From the NCBI GenBank assembly GCA_016929905.1, contig JAFGHX010000329.1, forward strand, positions 1 through 64,000: a DNA stretch of 64,000 bases, given 5' to 3'. Shown one piece after another: positions 54,234 to 63,692 of this stretch. The translations under genes were made by a program, and so were the position numbers. Source of the DNA: Kiritimatiellia bacterium (GTDB taxonomy: Bacteria > Verrucomicrobiota > Kiritimatiellia > JAFGHX01). The notes under the pieces were generated by a model. It was not told the origin of the DNA. It was given only the letters and a program-made list of their open reading frames with translations, and did not search any database. How positions within the stretch are numbered: position 1 is the stretch's first letter; every line of letters begins with the position of its first letter.

Positions 54234-55028
54234 ATGCGTCGAGTTGTTGCATCAACGTTGTGCCTGCTGGCTCCGTTCCTGTCCCACCGTCCCGCCCATG
54301 CCGTCAGCGTGAAGGTGTATGCGGCAGCGGACTACAGCGCAGGCGAGTACGGCTCGGCAACCGTCACGCACATGCTCTATGTTCCCCTCACGGCGAAGGT
54401 CGATTTTCGCGCCGTGGCCGCCAAGCTCACGGTCCCCTACCTGCAAGTCTGGAATGAAGGCGGCCCCGTCACCCTGGTGGGCGACACGCCGGAGGAAGTG
54501 GTGGTCGTCTCGGAAGAATACGCCGCGGGATACGAAGAAGCCGGGCTTGGCGACATCATCGGTTCGGTCTCCTGGCTGGCGCCGCCCCTGCTGAAGGGAA
54601 CGGTGTTTGTGGACGTAACGGCAAAAGCCAAGTTGCCGACGGCGGATGCCGAACGCGGGCTCGGGACCGGGGAGGCGGACTATTCCGCGCAGTTGGATGC
54701 GACGAAAGTGATGGCGAATCTCCTGCTGCTCGGCACGCTGGGCTATAAGGTGCCCGGCGAGCCGCCGGGCATGGCGCTTGACGCCGCGTTTTACGGGACG
54801 CTCGGCGCCGGGTACGTGTTTCATCCGCGGCTCACGGCGGGGCTCTTGACCGATCTGCGGCAGGCCACCCTGCCCGACGGCGACGCGCCGCTGGAACTGA
54901 CCGCCTATCTCAGCGCGAAGCTGACTGGCAACTGGAGCCTCCTGACCTATGCAGTGAAGGGTTTCTCGGACGCCAGCCCGGATTACGCGCTCGGCATACA
55001 GGTCTCGTATCGACGCCGCGCGGATTGA
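54234..55028 (+). CDS. Probable outer-membrane beta-barrel protein
   Basis: A 264-residue protein. Signal peptide VVASTLCLLAPFLSHRPAHA precedes alternating strands (KVYAAADYSAGEYGSATVTHMLYVPLT, GTVFVDVTAKAKLP, SLLTYAVKGFSD, YALGIQVSYRRRAD) with the pattern of transporter-like OM porins. It does not end in Phe. The ATG at 54234 starts the signal peptide. It follows the sigma gene by 66 bp and may be its target. The function is not known. Confidence 0.65.
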   Translation: MRRVVASTLCLLAPFLSHRPAHAVSVKVYAAADYSAGEYGSATVTHMLYVPLTAKVDFRAVAAKLTVPYLQVWNEGGPVTLVGDTPEEVVVVSEEYAAGYEEAGLGDIIGSVSWLAPPLLKGTVFVDVTAKAKLPTADAERGLGTGEADYSAQLDATKVMANLLLLGTLGYKVPGEPPGMALDAAFYGTLGAGYVFHPRLTAGLLTDLRQATLPDGDAPLELTAYLSAKLTGNWSLLTYAVKGFSDASPDYALGIQVSYRRRAD

Positions 55029-55077
55029 CAGGACGGGATTCCGCCGCCTATGATAGCGCCGGGTCTTAAACGCTTAA
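55025..55077 (+). promoter_or_regulatory. Promoter and operator of the LacI-type regulator
   Basis: TTGACA (55025-55030) is separated by 18 bp from TATGAT (55049-55054). TTAAACGCTTAA (55066-55077), a CG-centred near-palindrome of the LacI-family type, lies just past the start site. The -35 box overlaps the stop of the preceding gene. Confidence 0.78.
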
Positions 55078-55096
55078 TCCGGAGAGGAACGGGCAG

Positions 55097-56149
55097 ATGG
55101 CCAGGCGCAAGAGGCGGCCGCCGAGCATAGACGACGTGGCCCGCAAAGCGGGTGTGTCGATCGCGACGGTTTCGAACGTGTTGCACGGCAAGACGCACCT
55201 CTTTTCGCCGGGGACGGAGAAGCGGGTGCAGGCCGCGATCGAGGGGTTGGGCTACCGGGGAAACCCGATCGCGCGCAGCCTGGCCCGGCGGCGCGCGCAG
55301 ACGCTGGGCTTCGTGGCAGCCCGGCATCGGGGCATGATCGTGGCCGATTACTTTTACAGCCACGTACTGGACGGCTTTCTGGAACGGGTGCTGGACGCGG
55401 ACTACCAGGTGAAGCTCGTCACGCTCGGCATGTACGATCCGCCCACACGCGCGGAGCAACTGATCGAGGACGGCTCCCTGGACGGCGCGCTCCTGGTTTC
55501 GCCGGCTGCCGACGGCTGCTTGCACGGCTGGGTGCGGCAGAGCGAATTCCCGGCGGTGATTGTGGGCGGGTTCCCGCCGCAAGTCACATGCCCGTGCGTG
55601 GGGATGGATGACACGGTTTGCATGCGCGAAGCCGTTCAGTGGCTGATCGGGCTGGGGCACAGAGCCATCGGCTATATCGGCGGCCCGCAGCGGAGCTGGA
55701 GCGCACGCGAGCGGCGGGCGGGCTATCACGCGGCGCTTCGCGAAGCCGGGATCGGTCCGTGCGATGCCTGGGAGCGGGAGGGCGACTACGAGTCGGATTC
55801 CGGCAGCCGTTGCGCACTCGAAATTCTGGCCGGGGCCCGGCGTCCGACCGTGATCCTGTGCGCCAACGACTTCATGGCGCTCGGCGCCCTGCACGCGCTG
55901 CGGTTCAAGGGTGTGCGCGTTCCCGAGGACATATCGCTGATGGGCTTCGATGACATCGACGCCGGCCGCCTGAGCCATCCCCCGCTGACGACTCTGCATC
56001 AGCCGATCCGGGAGATCGGGCAGACGGCGGCGACGCTGCTGCTGGAACAGGTGGAGACGGGAAAGCGCGAAGCGGCGTCGGTGCGGTTGCGCGGAGACAT
56101 TGTGGAACGGGCCAGCGTCGCGCGCAGAGAACGCGGGCAACCGGAATGA
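55097..56149 (+). CDS. LacI-family transcriptional regulator
   Basis: A 350-residue protein of typical LacI length. The HTH is IDDVARKAGVSIATVSNVLHG (residues ~10-30) with hinge YRGNPIARSLARRR. The sugar-binding core has GYIGGPQRSWSARERRAGY, VILCANDFMALGALHALRF and SLMGFDDIDAGRLSHPPLTTLHQP. It probably represses itself through the operator at 55066. The target sugar is unknown. GGAGAGG lies upstream of the ATG. Confidence 0.95.
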   Translation: MARRKRRPPSIDDVARKAGVSIATVSNVLHGKTHLFSPGTEKRVQAAIEGLGYRGNPIARSLARRRAQTLGFVAARHRGMIVADYFYSHVLDGFLERVLDADYQVKLVTLGMYDPPTRAEQLIEDGSLDGALLVSPAADGCLHGWVRQSEFPAVIVGGFPPQVTCPCVGMDDTVCMREAVQWLIGLGHRAIGYIGGPQRSWSARERRAGYHAALREAGIGPCDAWEREGDYESDSGSRCALEILAGARRPTVILCANDFMALGALHALRFKGVRVPEDISLMGFDDIDAGRLSHPPLTTLHQPIREIGQTAATLLLEQVETGKREAASVRLRGDIVERASVARRERGQPE

Positions 56150-56223
56150 CGGATGGTGGATCATCCGCTATCGTCGCCGTTGCCCGGAGATTTCGGGCGT
56201 AGGTCGGGGGGGAAACGCGGACC

Positions 56224-56670
56224 ATGCGCTACACAACGGGCGGACAGGGCCGGGTTTTCGTGCTGCGGCTGGACGGCGGGGAGATTCTGCACGAGGCGGT
56301 GGAGCGGCTGGCGGTCAAGGAGCGCATTCGGCATGCGGTCGTGTTTTTCGTCGGGGGTGCCGACGAAGGCAGCACGCTGGTCGTGGGGCCGGAGGACGGG
56401 CGCGCCGAGCGCATCCGTCCGATGCATCTGCGGCTGGACGGCGTGCACGAGGCGAACGGGGTGGGCACGCTGTGCCCCAACGAGGCAGGCGAACCGGTGC
56501 TTCACCTGCACGCCGGCTGCGGGCGCCGCGAACAGACGCGTGTCGGTTGTGTGCGGGAAGGCGGCCGCGTCTGGCTCGTGGGCGAAGTCGTGATCTGGGA
56601 GATCACGGATTGCCGCGCCGTGCGGCGACGCGAACCGGGCTCCGGTTTCGAGCTGCTCGACGTGCCGTAG
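56224..56670 (+). CDS. PPC/DUF296-domain protein
   Basis: A 148-residue single PPC domain: GRVFVLRLDGGEILHEAVERL, AVVFFVGGADEGS, and the conserved HLHAGCGRREQTRVG near residue 96. In plants the domain accompanies AT-hooks; in bacteria it stands alone as a trimeric protein of uncertain role, often binding metal through the His pair. It ends just before repeat copy 2. Confidence 0.87.
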   Translation: MRYTTGGQGRVFVLRLDGGEILHEAVERLAVKERIRHAVVFFVGGADEGSTLVVGPEDGRAERIRPMHLRLDGVHEANGVGTLCPNEAGEPVLHLHAGCGRREQTRVGCVREGGRVWLVGEVVIWEITDCRAVRRREPGSGFELLDVP

Positions 56671-57092
56671 GCGGATCTTGCCCGCGCAAGAGCGCGAAAA
56701 GGAACGCGAAAGGGTTGCTCGGTTGTAAGGAAGGCGTTTGCGTTCAGCCACGGTTGTTGCGGGAATCGGAAGGATCGCCACGACGCGTCAACATGAGGGT
56801 GAATTGGACGTGAGGGGCGTCGTGGCCATCCTCGATTCCCGCAACGAGGGCCGGCTTCTTTGGGAACGGCAAGTATAGAGACGTCGATTTCCATGGCCAT
56901 TGTCCGCTCAACGTGCAGCCCGGCGAACGCAGCAACTTTGAGTTGTTTGCGCCGCGGAAGGTCTGATTGCACAAACAGCGCTGTCGGCGCAAACAGTTCA
57001 AAGTTGCTGCAGATTCGTGCCCACCGTGCCGTGACGAAGCTTTCCCGCTCCGCTTTTCGCGCCTCTTTCGCGAGCTTTCGCGGGCCGAAAAG
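56671..57092. repeat. Nested palindromic element (copy 2)
   Basis: The order and spacing match copy 1 at 45679-46110. Stem A pairs 56756-56796 with 56818-56845 (GTTGCGGGAATCG arm). Stem B pairs 56929-56954 with 56985-57010. The outer arms are degenerate (TGCCCGCGCAAGAGCGCG against CTTTCGCGGGC). It occupies nearly all of the 441-bp gap before gspF. Confidence 0.85.
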
Positions 57093-57111
57093 GTGCGAGA
57101 ACGATCGCGTT

Positions 57112-58323
57112 TCACATTAGCGTTTGGTTCATGGCGAGCACGGCGAGCAGGATGGAGAGGGTGACGAGCAGGACGAAGCCGCCGACGAGCAGGATGAGGG
57201 CCGGCTCCAGCACGGTGAGGCCGCGCGTGACGAATCGCTCCCAGCGGCGCTGATAGCGGGCGGCGGCGTTGTCCAGCATCTGGGGCAGGTTGCCGCTGGC
57301 CTCGCCGGCCTGGACCCAACCGGGCAGCGACTCGGACAGCAGGGGGATGCGTCTGAGCGCGTCGGCCGCGCTGCTGCCGTGCCGGACGGATTCGGCTTCT
57401 TTCCGAACGAGGTCTTCGATCCACGCGCTGCCCGTCGCCCGGCCGGCCATCGCCATGGCGTCGACGATCGGGACGCCCCCGTTGAGGAGAATGGAAAACG
57501 TACGCGGGAACCGCACGTTAACGAGCAGCCCGTAGGCCGTCCCGGCAACGGGCAGGCGAAACAGGGCACGATCCATCCGCAGGCGAAAGGCGGTGTCGTG
57601 AGCCTTCCGGGTGCGCACCCAGATCATGCCGCCGGCAACGGCGGCGATCAGCGGCAGCGCGGCGATCTTGCATGCGCGGCCGGCCGCGATCATGGCGCGT
57701 GTCAGCATCGGAACGGGCACATCCGACTCCGCCAGCAGCTCGCCGACCGCGGGCACCAGGATCCCGAGCAGCACGGCGGCGACGAGCACCGCGAAGACGA
57801 CCACCACGGCCGGATAGATGAGCGCCGTCTGAATCCTGGCCTTGAGCTGTTGCTGCTCTTCGAGAAAGGACGCGAGCTGGACAAGAACCTGGCTGAGCGC
57901 GCCCGTGCGTTCGCCGGCCTCGATGATGGCCCGTTCGAAGGACCGGACGCTGCCGGAGGCGTGCGCCAGGGCATCCGCCAAGGACCGGCCGGCGCGCACG
58001 CGGTCGCGGATGCCGGCCAGCAGGGGCCGGGCGTCGCCCATCTCGGGCGACTGGATCAGGATATCGAACGCATGCACGAGGGTCAGATCCGCCGCCAGCA
58101 GCGTACCGGTTTCGCGATAGAAGACGGCGCGGATCTCTTCGGGGAAACGGGCGCCGCGGGTTGACCCCCGGTTGGCACCGGGCTCACCCGCAACGGTCAG
58201 CCGCTCGACCAGAATCCCGGCGGCCGCCAGCTTCTCGCGGGCCCCCTTCGGATCGAGCGCCTCGGCCAACCCCTTCTTGATCCGCCCGCTCCGGTCGTAG
58301 CCCCTGTATTCGAAGGTCTTCAT
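57112..58323 (-). CDS. gspF: Type II secretion inner-membrane platform protein GspF
   Basis: A 403-residue protein with the tandem T2SSF domain layout. The opening is FEYRGYDRSGRIKKGLAEA, then MGDARPLLAGIRDRVRAGRSLADAL and a first helix AVVVVFAVLVAAVLLGILV near residue 175. The second half has VRFPRTFSILLNGGVPIVDAM and a final helix LILLVGGFVLLVTLSILLAV. It forms the membrane platform contacted by GspE. Homologues also serve type IV pili, and no pseudopilin is visible here. Confidence 0.92.
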   Translation of the reverse strand: MKTFEYRGYDRSGRIKKGLAEALDPKGAREKLAAAGILVERLTVAGEPGANRGSTRGARFPEEIRAVFYRETGTLLAADLTLVHAFDILIQSPEMGDARPLLAGIRDRVRAGRSLADALAHASGSVRSFERAIIEAGERTGALSQVLVQLASFLEEQQQLKARIQTALIYPAVVVVFAVLVAAVLLGILVPAVGELLAESDVPVPMLTRAMIAAGRACKIAALPLIAAVAGGMIWVRTRKAHDTAFRLRMDRALFRLPVAGTAYGLLVNVRFPRTFSILLNGGVPIVDAMAMAGRATGSAWIEDLVRKEAESVRHGSSAADALRRIPLLSESLPGWVQAGEASGNLPQMLDNAAARYQRRWERFVTRGLTVLEPALILLVGGFVLLVTLSILLAVLAMNQTLM

Positions 58324-58712
58324 CGCGCAGACGCGTTATTCGTTATTCGTTAATCGTTAATCGGTGCTCGGTTGTGGCGGCGGCTCCGCGAGCCGCCCGG
58401 GCCGCTCGCAGAGCCTCCCCACAACCCGCAACCGCCGCGGGTCTGCCCAAGAAAGAGGCGCTCGTTGCGGGAATCGAGGCTGGCGCAACGCGGCGTTGCG
58501 GCAGCCTTTCGATTCCCGCAACAACTGCTCATGTCCCCCCGACGTTTTCGCCCAACGCAAGCGTCCTTTTCGCGTCCTGTTTCGCGGCCTTTCGCGGGCA
58601 GATCCCCCTCTGCGCCCTTTGCAAGATCGAGCCAGTCCCCGACCCGACTTCGTCCCGGCGCGCTACGCGGTCGGGACTTCGTCGGGCACGGGCGGGCGAG
58701 AGACTTCCCCCG
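58324..58712. other. 389-bp gap with partial nested-palindrome copy and short repeats
   Basis: A CGTTATTCGTTAATCG tract (58333-58363) comes first, then a GGCGGCT/AGCCGCC hairpin at 58379-58397. Stem A of the nested element is at 58464-58477 pairing with 58509-58522, with a short internal CGCAACGCGGCGTTGCG. A TTTTCGCGTCCTGTTTCGCGGCC end follows at 58567-58602. Stem B is missing. No gene is supported. Confidence 0.78.
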
Positions 58713-60311
58713 TCACACCGACTCGCCCAGCGCCCTCACCAGCTCCGCAATGCTCGTCTGGCCGGCGCGCACTTTTTCGACGCCGTCGTCCAGCATGCTG
58801 GTCATGCCTTTGCGGGCGGCCGCCTCGCGCAGGCGTTCCACGGCGAGGTCCTCCCGGCGCAGGTGTTCCCGCATGGCCGCATCGAGCGCAATCAACTCAA
58901 ACACGCCCGTCCGCCCCTTGTAGCCCGCCAGGCACGCGCCGCATCCGCCGGCCGTCCAGACGGACGCCCCTTGCAGCCGGGCCGCGGCCGGGCCGAGCGC
59001 GGCGAGATCCGCGGCGGTGGCGACGACCCGGCGTCTGCACTCGGGGCAGAGCCGCCTGACAAGCCGCTGGGCCAGCACGGCCCGCAGCGAAGCGGCAAGC
59101 CGATAGGGTTCGATCCCCATATCGACGAGCCGGATGACGGAGTCGGACGCGTCGTTGGTGTGCAGCGTGGTGAAGACGAGGTGCCCGGTCAGCGAGGCGC
59201 GGACGGCGATCTGGGCCGTCTCCAGATCGCGGGTTTCACCGACGAGAATGATGTCGGGATCCTGCCGCAGGATATGGCGCAACCCGTTGGCGAACGTGAG
59301 CCCGATCTTCGGCTTCACCTGCATCTGCCCGATATTCGGCAATTGATACTCGATCGGCTCTTCGATCGTGAGGATATTCTGCTTCTGCGTATCGAGCTCC
59401 TGCAGGGCGGCGTACAGCGTGGTTGTCTTGCCGCTGCCGGTGGGGCCGGCGACCACGATGATGCCGTGCGTCTCGCGCAACAGCGCCCGGAATCGGTCCA
59501 GCGCGGCCGTCGACATGCCCAGCGCGGTGAGCGGCAGCAGGGCGGATTCGCGGTTGAGCAAGCGCAAGACCATGCGCTCCCCTTCGGCCACGGGAAGCGT
59601 CGACGCGCGAATATCGATCTCACGTTCCCCGACGCGCACGCGGGCCATCCCGTCCTGGGGCAGGCGTCTTTCCGCCGTATCCATCCGCGCCATGATCTTG
59701 AGCCGCGAAATCAGTTCCTGTTGAAGGTGCTTGGGCGGCGCGGTCTGGTCGTAAAGCATGCCGTCGATCCGGAACCGAACGCGGAGTCTGGCCTCGTACG
59801 GCTCGAAATGAATATCCGAAGCGCCGGCTTTCACCGCTTCGAGCAGGATCAGATTCACCAACTGGGTGACCGGGGCCTGATCGGCGACTTTGAGCAGGTC
59901 GTCCGTCTCGCGCAGGATCAGCGTCCGGTCGGGTGCGGGTTCGGCCAGGTCGCGAATGAAGTCTTCGGCGCGATCCGCCTTGCTGAAGTAGCATGTCTCG
60001 ATGCTGCGCGCGATCTCGCGGCGCGGCGCGAGCAGCGGGCGCAGTTCGGCCCCGAGAATGAGCGCGAGGTATTCCTGGTCGCCGATCGCGCGCGGGTCGG
60101 CGGTCAGCACGCACAATTCGCCCCGGTAGCGGACGGGCAGCACGCCGTGCGCGCGCGCCCATTCCACGGGCACCTCGGTCACCAGCGTGGAATCGAGCGA
60201 ATCCGACGGAACCGTTTCAAGCCAATCCAGCCTGTACTGAGCGGCCAGCGCCTTGAGCTGATCCAGCTCGGCGGCGGGGGACGGCTCGTTCTGTGGGGCG
60301 GCTGTTGGCAT
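58713..60311 (-). CDS. gspE: Type II secretion ATPase GspE
   Basis: A 532-residue protein. Walker A is VAGPTGSGKTTTLYAAL; the Asp box and Walker B include ILTIEEPIEYQ and DPDIILVGETRD; HTND follows. The zinc tetracysteine of GspE is present, CPEC and CGAC, ~40 residues apart. The N-terminal ~150 residues match the GspE-N domain. It powers the secretion piston with GspF and GspD. The ATG at 60311 has AGGAAG seven bases upstream; earlier starts would translate the iteron repeat. Confidence 0.94.
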   Translation of the reverse strand: MPTAAPQNEPSPAAELDQLKALAAQYRLDWLETVPSDSLDSTLVTEVPVEWARAHGVLPVRYRGELCVLTADPRAIGDQEYLALILGAELRPLLAPRREIARSIETCYFSKADRAEDFIRDLAEPAPDRTLILRETDDLLKVADQAPVTQLVNLILLEAVKAGASDIHFEPYEARLRVRFRIDGMLYDQTAPPKHLQQELISRLKIMARMDTAERRLPQDGMARVRVGEREIDIRASTLPVAEGERMVLRLLNRESALLPLTALGMSTAALDRFRALLRETHGIIVVAGPTGSGKTTTLYAALQELDTQKQNILTIEEPIEYQLPNIGQMQVKPKIGLTFANGLRHILRQDPDIILVGETRDLETAQIAVRASLTGHLVFTTLHTNDASDSVIRLVDMGIEPYRLAASLRAVLAQRLVRRLCPECRRRVVATAADLAALGPAAARLQGASVWTAGGCGACLAGYKGRTGVFELIALDAAMREHLRREDLAVERLREAAARKGMTSMLDDGVEKVRAGQTSIAELVRALGESV

Positions 60312-60335
60312 TGGGCGTCTTCCTGCGTTCCGACG

Positions 60336-60450
60336 TTGTCGTGAGCTTTGTCGTAAACTTTGTCGCGAGCGTTGTCGCAAAGTCATCCGGGGCCCTGGCC
60401 GCAATGGACCGCCCGCCAAGCGGGCGGAGGTCGACAAAGCTTACGACAAA
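60336..60450. repeat. Inverted 12-bp iterons around a GC hairpin (second instance)
   Basis: Four 12-bp units (GTCGTGAGCTTT, GTCGTAAACTTT, GTCGCGAGCGTT, GTCGCAAAG) lie left of a CCGCCCG/CGGGCGG hairpin (60408-60426), with CGACAAAGCTTACGACAAAG inverted on the right. It sits between gspD and gspE. Confidence 0.85.
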
Positions 60451-60469
60451 GATGCAGAGGGCCGGCCCC

Positions 60470-62524
60470 CTAGTCCGCCGGTTCCCCCGCCGTGTGGGTA
60501 AGCGGTGCGGCGGACAGGTCGGTTTTTTGTTCGAGGGCCTCCTTCATGGCCCGGGCCTTCTCCATATCGGTGACGATATGGGGCGCGACGAAAATGAGCA
60601 GGTTGGTGCGCTCGACGCCGGAGACATAGCGTCTGAACAGCCAGCCGAGCCCGGGTATGCTGCCGAGCAGCGGGACCTTGCGCAGGCGCTTGACCTGGTC
60701 TTCACGGATCAAGCCGCTGATCACGATGACGGCGCCGTCGGGCACGGTAACGGTGGTAGACACCTCGCGGCGGGTGATGGTGGGCGTGAGATCTTCAGCC
60801 TGGGTGGTCGGGCTGATCAGGGCCTCGATATTGGGGTTCAGCTTCATCAGCACTTCGCCGTTCGGATTCACGTGCGGGGTGAGGGTCAGCTTGATGCCCA
60901 CATCCACACGCTCGATGTTCTGGATCACGTCGCGCGCGGTACCGGACCCGCCCTGAATGGTCGACTTGAGCACGGGGATATTCTTGACGATATTGACGGT
61001 GGCTTCCTGGTTGTTCTGGGCCCAGAGCGGAACGCTGGACAGGATCTTGAGCTTGTCGTTGCGCTGGGTGGCGTTCAGGTTGATCAACGCGGGGAACACC
61101 GGGACGACGCGCCCGCTGCTGTCGGTGTAGCTGCCGCGCGCGAGGCCGATCGTCAACCCCTGCGGGATGACGCCCTGCATGATGCTGCTCATCAGGGTGT
61201 CGTTCGCGTCATCGACGGCCATGGACCCGACGACCTCGGTCTTCCCTTGGTCGGGCGAAGCGCCGGCGAAGAGGTCCACCCCGACATCGAGGCCGTCCTC
61301 CAGGCTGAGTTCGGCGATCATCACCTCGACGAGGACCTGCTGAGGCGGTTGGTCAAGCGTCTCGACCAGGCCGCGCACCTCCTCGAAATCGCGCAGGGCG
61401 GCGTCGACGATCAGGGCGTTGTTCGTCACGTCCGCCTCGATCGCGATGCGCTGTCGATTGTCTTTGTCAGCCGATTTGGCGAGCAGCGCGTTCAGGCTCT
61501 TGGCCGCCTGCTCCGCGGAGAGGTACTTGAGGAAGATGGCGCTCAGTCGCCCATGCCCCGACGGCGGCTCCACGTCCAGTTTGGCCAGGATCTGCTTGAG
61601 ATTGGCGAGCCTGGCGGGCGGTCCGACGAGTATGAGGCTGTTGGAATGGGGCGCGCCCACAATGACGGTCTCGCCCGGCGCCGCCGGCTGGGGGCTGCCG
61701 GCCGGGCGCGGGAGGCGTTGCGCGATCTGGACTCCCTGTCCCTGCGCTCTGGCCATCGCGGCGGTGAGTTGCTGGGCGACGTCCTCGGCCGCCGCGTAGG
61801 TAAGCGGGACGATCTCCGTGCTCACGGCGAGGCCCGGCTTGTCGATCTCGCCGATGATCCTCTCGACCCGCCGGACGGACTCGGCGGTATCGGTGACGAT
61901 CAGGTGGTTGGTCGGTTCGAACGCCGTCACGCCGCCCGCCTTGCCGCCGCGCACCATCGACTGCAGCGTTCGACCGAAGTCGGCGGCATTCACGTGTTCG
62001 AGCCGGAACACGCGCGTAATCAGCCCGCCCGCCGGGACGGGCTCGCCGGGCGCGACCACGGGCGCATCACTCACCTCCGCCCTCGGCACGGCGACGACAT
62101 GATGGATATCGTCGCGGCGCACAACGGAATAGCCGCTGGACTCGAGGATCGAGATGAACAGCGGATACACCTGCGAGACGGGGATCCGGGTGGGCGTCAC
62201 GACCGTCACCTTCCCCTTGACGTCCGGCCCGACCACCAGCTTGCGGCCGGTGATGTCGCCGACCAGCTTCGCCAGTATCCGGATCTCGACCTGGTCGAAA
62301 CTGAAATTCACCGATGTCTCGCCCGGCGGCTGGGCCGGGAGGGCGGGGGCGAGGAGGACCGCGGCGAGCAGGGCACAGACAGCCAAACGCGCTGTCCGGA
62401 GGCCGGCAGCCGATCGCCGCAGGCGGGCGGCCGGTCTGCCGCAGGGCACTCGTTGCTCCGCCGCAGGGGGCCGTTCGGCTTCGCCGTTCGAAACGGACGC
62501 ACACAATGGCATCTGTCTACTCAT
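60470..62524 (-). CDS. gspD: Type II secretion secretin GspD
   Basis: About 684 residues. Hydrophobic TARLAVCALLAAVLLAPALPA serves for export. The N-domains begin VNFSFDQVEIRILAKLVGDITG; further N1-N3 repeats (TRVFRLEHVNAADFGRTLQ, PLTYAAAEDVAQQLTAAMA, FLKYLSAEQAAKSLNALL) lead into the secretin core with VLVEVMIAELSL, VGIKLTLTPHVNP and VPLLGSIPGLGWLFR. It forms the outer-membrane pore. The start is uncertain: the ATG at 62524 has an ~10-nt leader from the predicted promoter, and an ATG at 62512 is the alternative. Confidence 0.92.
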   Translation of the reverse strand: MSRQMPLCASVSNGEAERPPAAEQRVPCGRPAARLRRSAAGLRTARLAVCALLAAVLLAPALPAQPPGETSVNFSFDQVEIRILAKLVGDITGRKLVVGPDVKGKVTVVTPTRIPVSQVYPLFISILESSGYSVVRRDDIHHVVAVPRAEVSDAPVVAPGEPVPAGGLITRVFRLEHVNAADFGRTLQSMVRGGKAGGVTAFEPTNHLIVTDTAESVRRVERIIGEIDKPGLAVSTEIVPLTYAAAEDVAQQLTAAMARAQGQGVQIAQRLPRPAGSPQPAAPGETVIVGAPHSNSLILVGPPARLANLKQILAKLDVEPPSGHGRLSAIFLKYLSAEQAAKSLNALLAKSADKDNRQRIAIEADVTNNALIVDAALRDFEEVRGLVETLDQPPQQVLVEVMIAELSLEDGLDVGVDLFAGASPDQGKTEVVGSMAVDDANDTLMSSIMQGVIPQGLTIGLARGSYTDSSGRVVPVFPALINLNATQRNDKLKILSSVPLWAQNNQEATVNIVKNIPVLKSTIQGGSGTARDVIQNIERVDVGIKLTLTPHVNPNGEVLMKLNPNIEALISPTTQAEDLTPTITRREVSTTVTVPDGAVIVISGLIREDQVKRLRKVPLLGSIPGLGWLFRRYVSGVERTNLLIFVAPHIVTDMEKARAMKEALEQKTDLSAAPLTHTAGEPAD

Positions 62525-62918
62525 GACGCGTTGCCGGAGTATCCTACACCGAGACAGCCGATCTGTAAATGCCCATTGCGGGCGGGCGGTGAACGCGGGC
62601 GCGCCTGCGAAGGCCGACACACGGCGGCAAGGGAGGCCCGGCGAGGGAAGGTTGCGGCGGCGACCTCGATTCCGTCGAATCCCCGCCGACCGGTCGCGAC
62701 GGCCCGCCACGGGGCACATAACCGTCTTACTTCTCGCCTTACTTCAGATCACCGGGTGTGTGTGATGCCGGAAAGAAAGGAAGATCGAAAGCAAGACAAG
62801 AAGCAAGATGCCGAAAACAGGGCAAGTTCGGCGACGGACGGCAGAAGCACCCCACCCTTCCACCCTTCCACCCTTCCATTCTTCCACCCTTCCACCCTTC
62901 CACTCTTCCACGCGTCCC
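62525..62918. other. 394-bp gap between lpxA and gspD
   Basis: It holds the gspD promoter, an AAGCAAGACAAGAAGCAAGA tract (62782-62805) of the 12-bp purine-rich type, and a CTTCCACC/CTTCCACT tract at 62863-62912 directly after lpxA. No gene is supported. Confidence 0.7.
62541..62569 (-). promoter_or_regulatory. Predicted promoter of the gspD-gspE-gspF cluster
   Basis: Minus strand: TTTACA (62564-62569), 17-bp spacer, TAGGAT (62541-62546), placing the start near 62534. Confidence 0.55.
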
Positions 62919-63692
62919 CTACTTGACGATTCCGCGTTCGGATTCCTCGATGAACCGCACGAGGTGTTCGACCTCGGGCAGCATCTCGAGTTCGGCGCGG
63001 ATCTTCTCGAGCGCCTGGCGGGTGGAGAGGTCCATGCGGTAGAGGAAGCGGTGCGCGTTTTTGAGCGCGGCGCGCGCCTTGGCGTTGACCTTCTTGCGCT
63101 CCATGCCGACGCTGTTCACCCCGCGGACGGCGAGCGGATTGCCGTCGGCAAGCATGAAGGGCGGCACGTCCTGGTTGACCTTGGAGTTGTGGCCGATCAT
63201 GGCGAGCCGGCCGATGCGGCAGAACTGGTGGACGCCGACCAACCCGCCGAGGACGGCCTGGCGTTCGACGACGACCTCGCCGGCGAGCTGGCTGCCGTTG
63301 GCCATGATGACGCCGTCGCCGATCGTACAAGTGTGCGCGACGTGGGAGTAGGCCATGATATGGCAATCGGAGCCCACGCGCGTGCATTCGCCTTCCGCCG
63401 TGCCCGAGTTGACGGTGACATACTCCCGCAAGGTGGTGCGGTCGCCGATTTCGACGGCGGTCTTTCCGCCGGCGTACTTGAGGTCCTGGGTCTGCGTGCC
63501 GATACTGCTGAAGGGGAAGACGGTGCACTCGGCGCCGACACGCGTGCACCCGTCCAGGAACACGTGCGCCATGATTCGCGTCCGGTCGCCGACGCTGACG
63601 TTCGGGCCGATGACGCTGTAGGGCCCCACCTCGACGCCCTGGCCGAGCCGGGCGCCCTCGGCGATAACGGCTGTGGGATGAATCGACGTCAT
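62919..63692 (-). CDS. lpxA: UDP-N-acetylglucosamine acyltransferase LpxA
   Basis: A 257-residue protein, close to the E. coli length (262). The left-handed beta-helix hexapeptides start at once (IHPTAVIAEGARLGQGVEVGPY). The catalytic histidine region is IMAYSHVAHTCTIGD, followed by GGLVGVHQFCRIGRLAMIG and the C-terminal helical domain. It acylates UDP-GlcNAc in the first step of lipid A synthesis, which shows a lipopolysaccharide-type outer membrane. The start overlaps fabZ by ATGA. Confidence 0.97.
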   Translation of the reverse strand: MTSIHPTAVIAEGARLGQGVEVGPYSVIGPNVSVGDRTRIMAHVFLDGCTRVGAECTVFPFSSIGTQTQDLKYAGGKTAVEIGDRTTLREYVTVNSGTAEGECTRVGSDCHIMAYSHVAHTCTIGDGVIMANGSQLAGEVVVERQAVLGGLVGVHQFCRIGRLAMIGHNSKVNQDVPPFMLADGNPLAVRGVNSVGMERKKVNAKARAALKNAHRFLYRMDLSTRQALEKIRAELEMLPEVEHLVRFIEESERGIVK

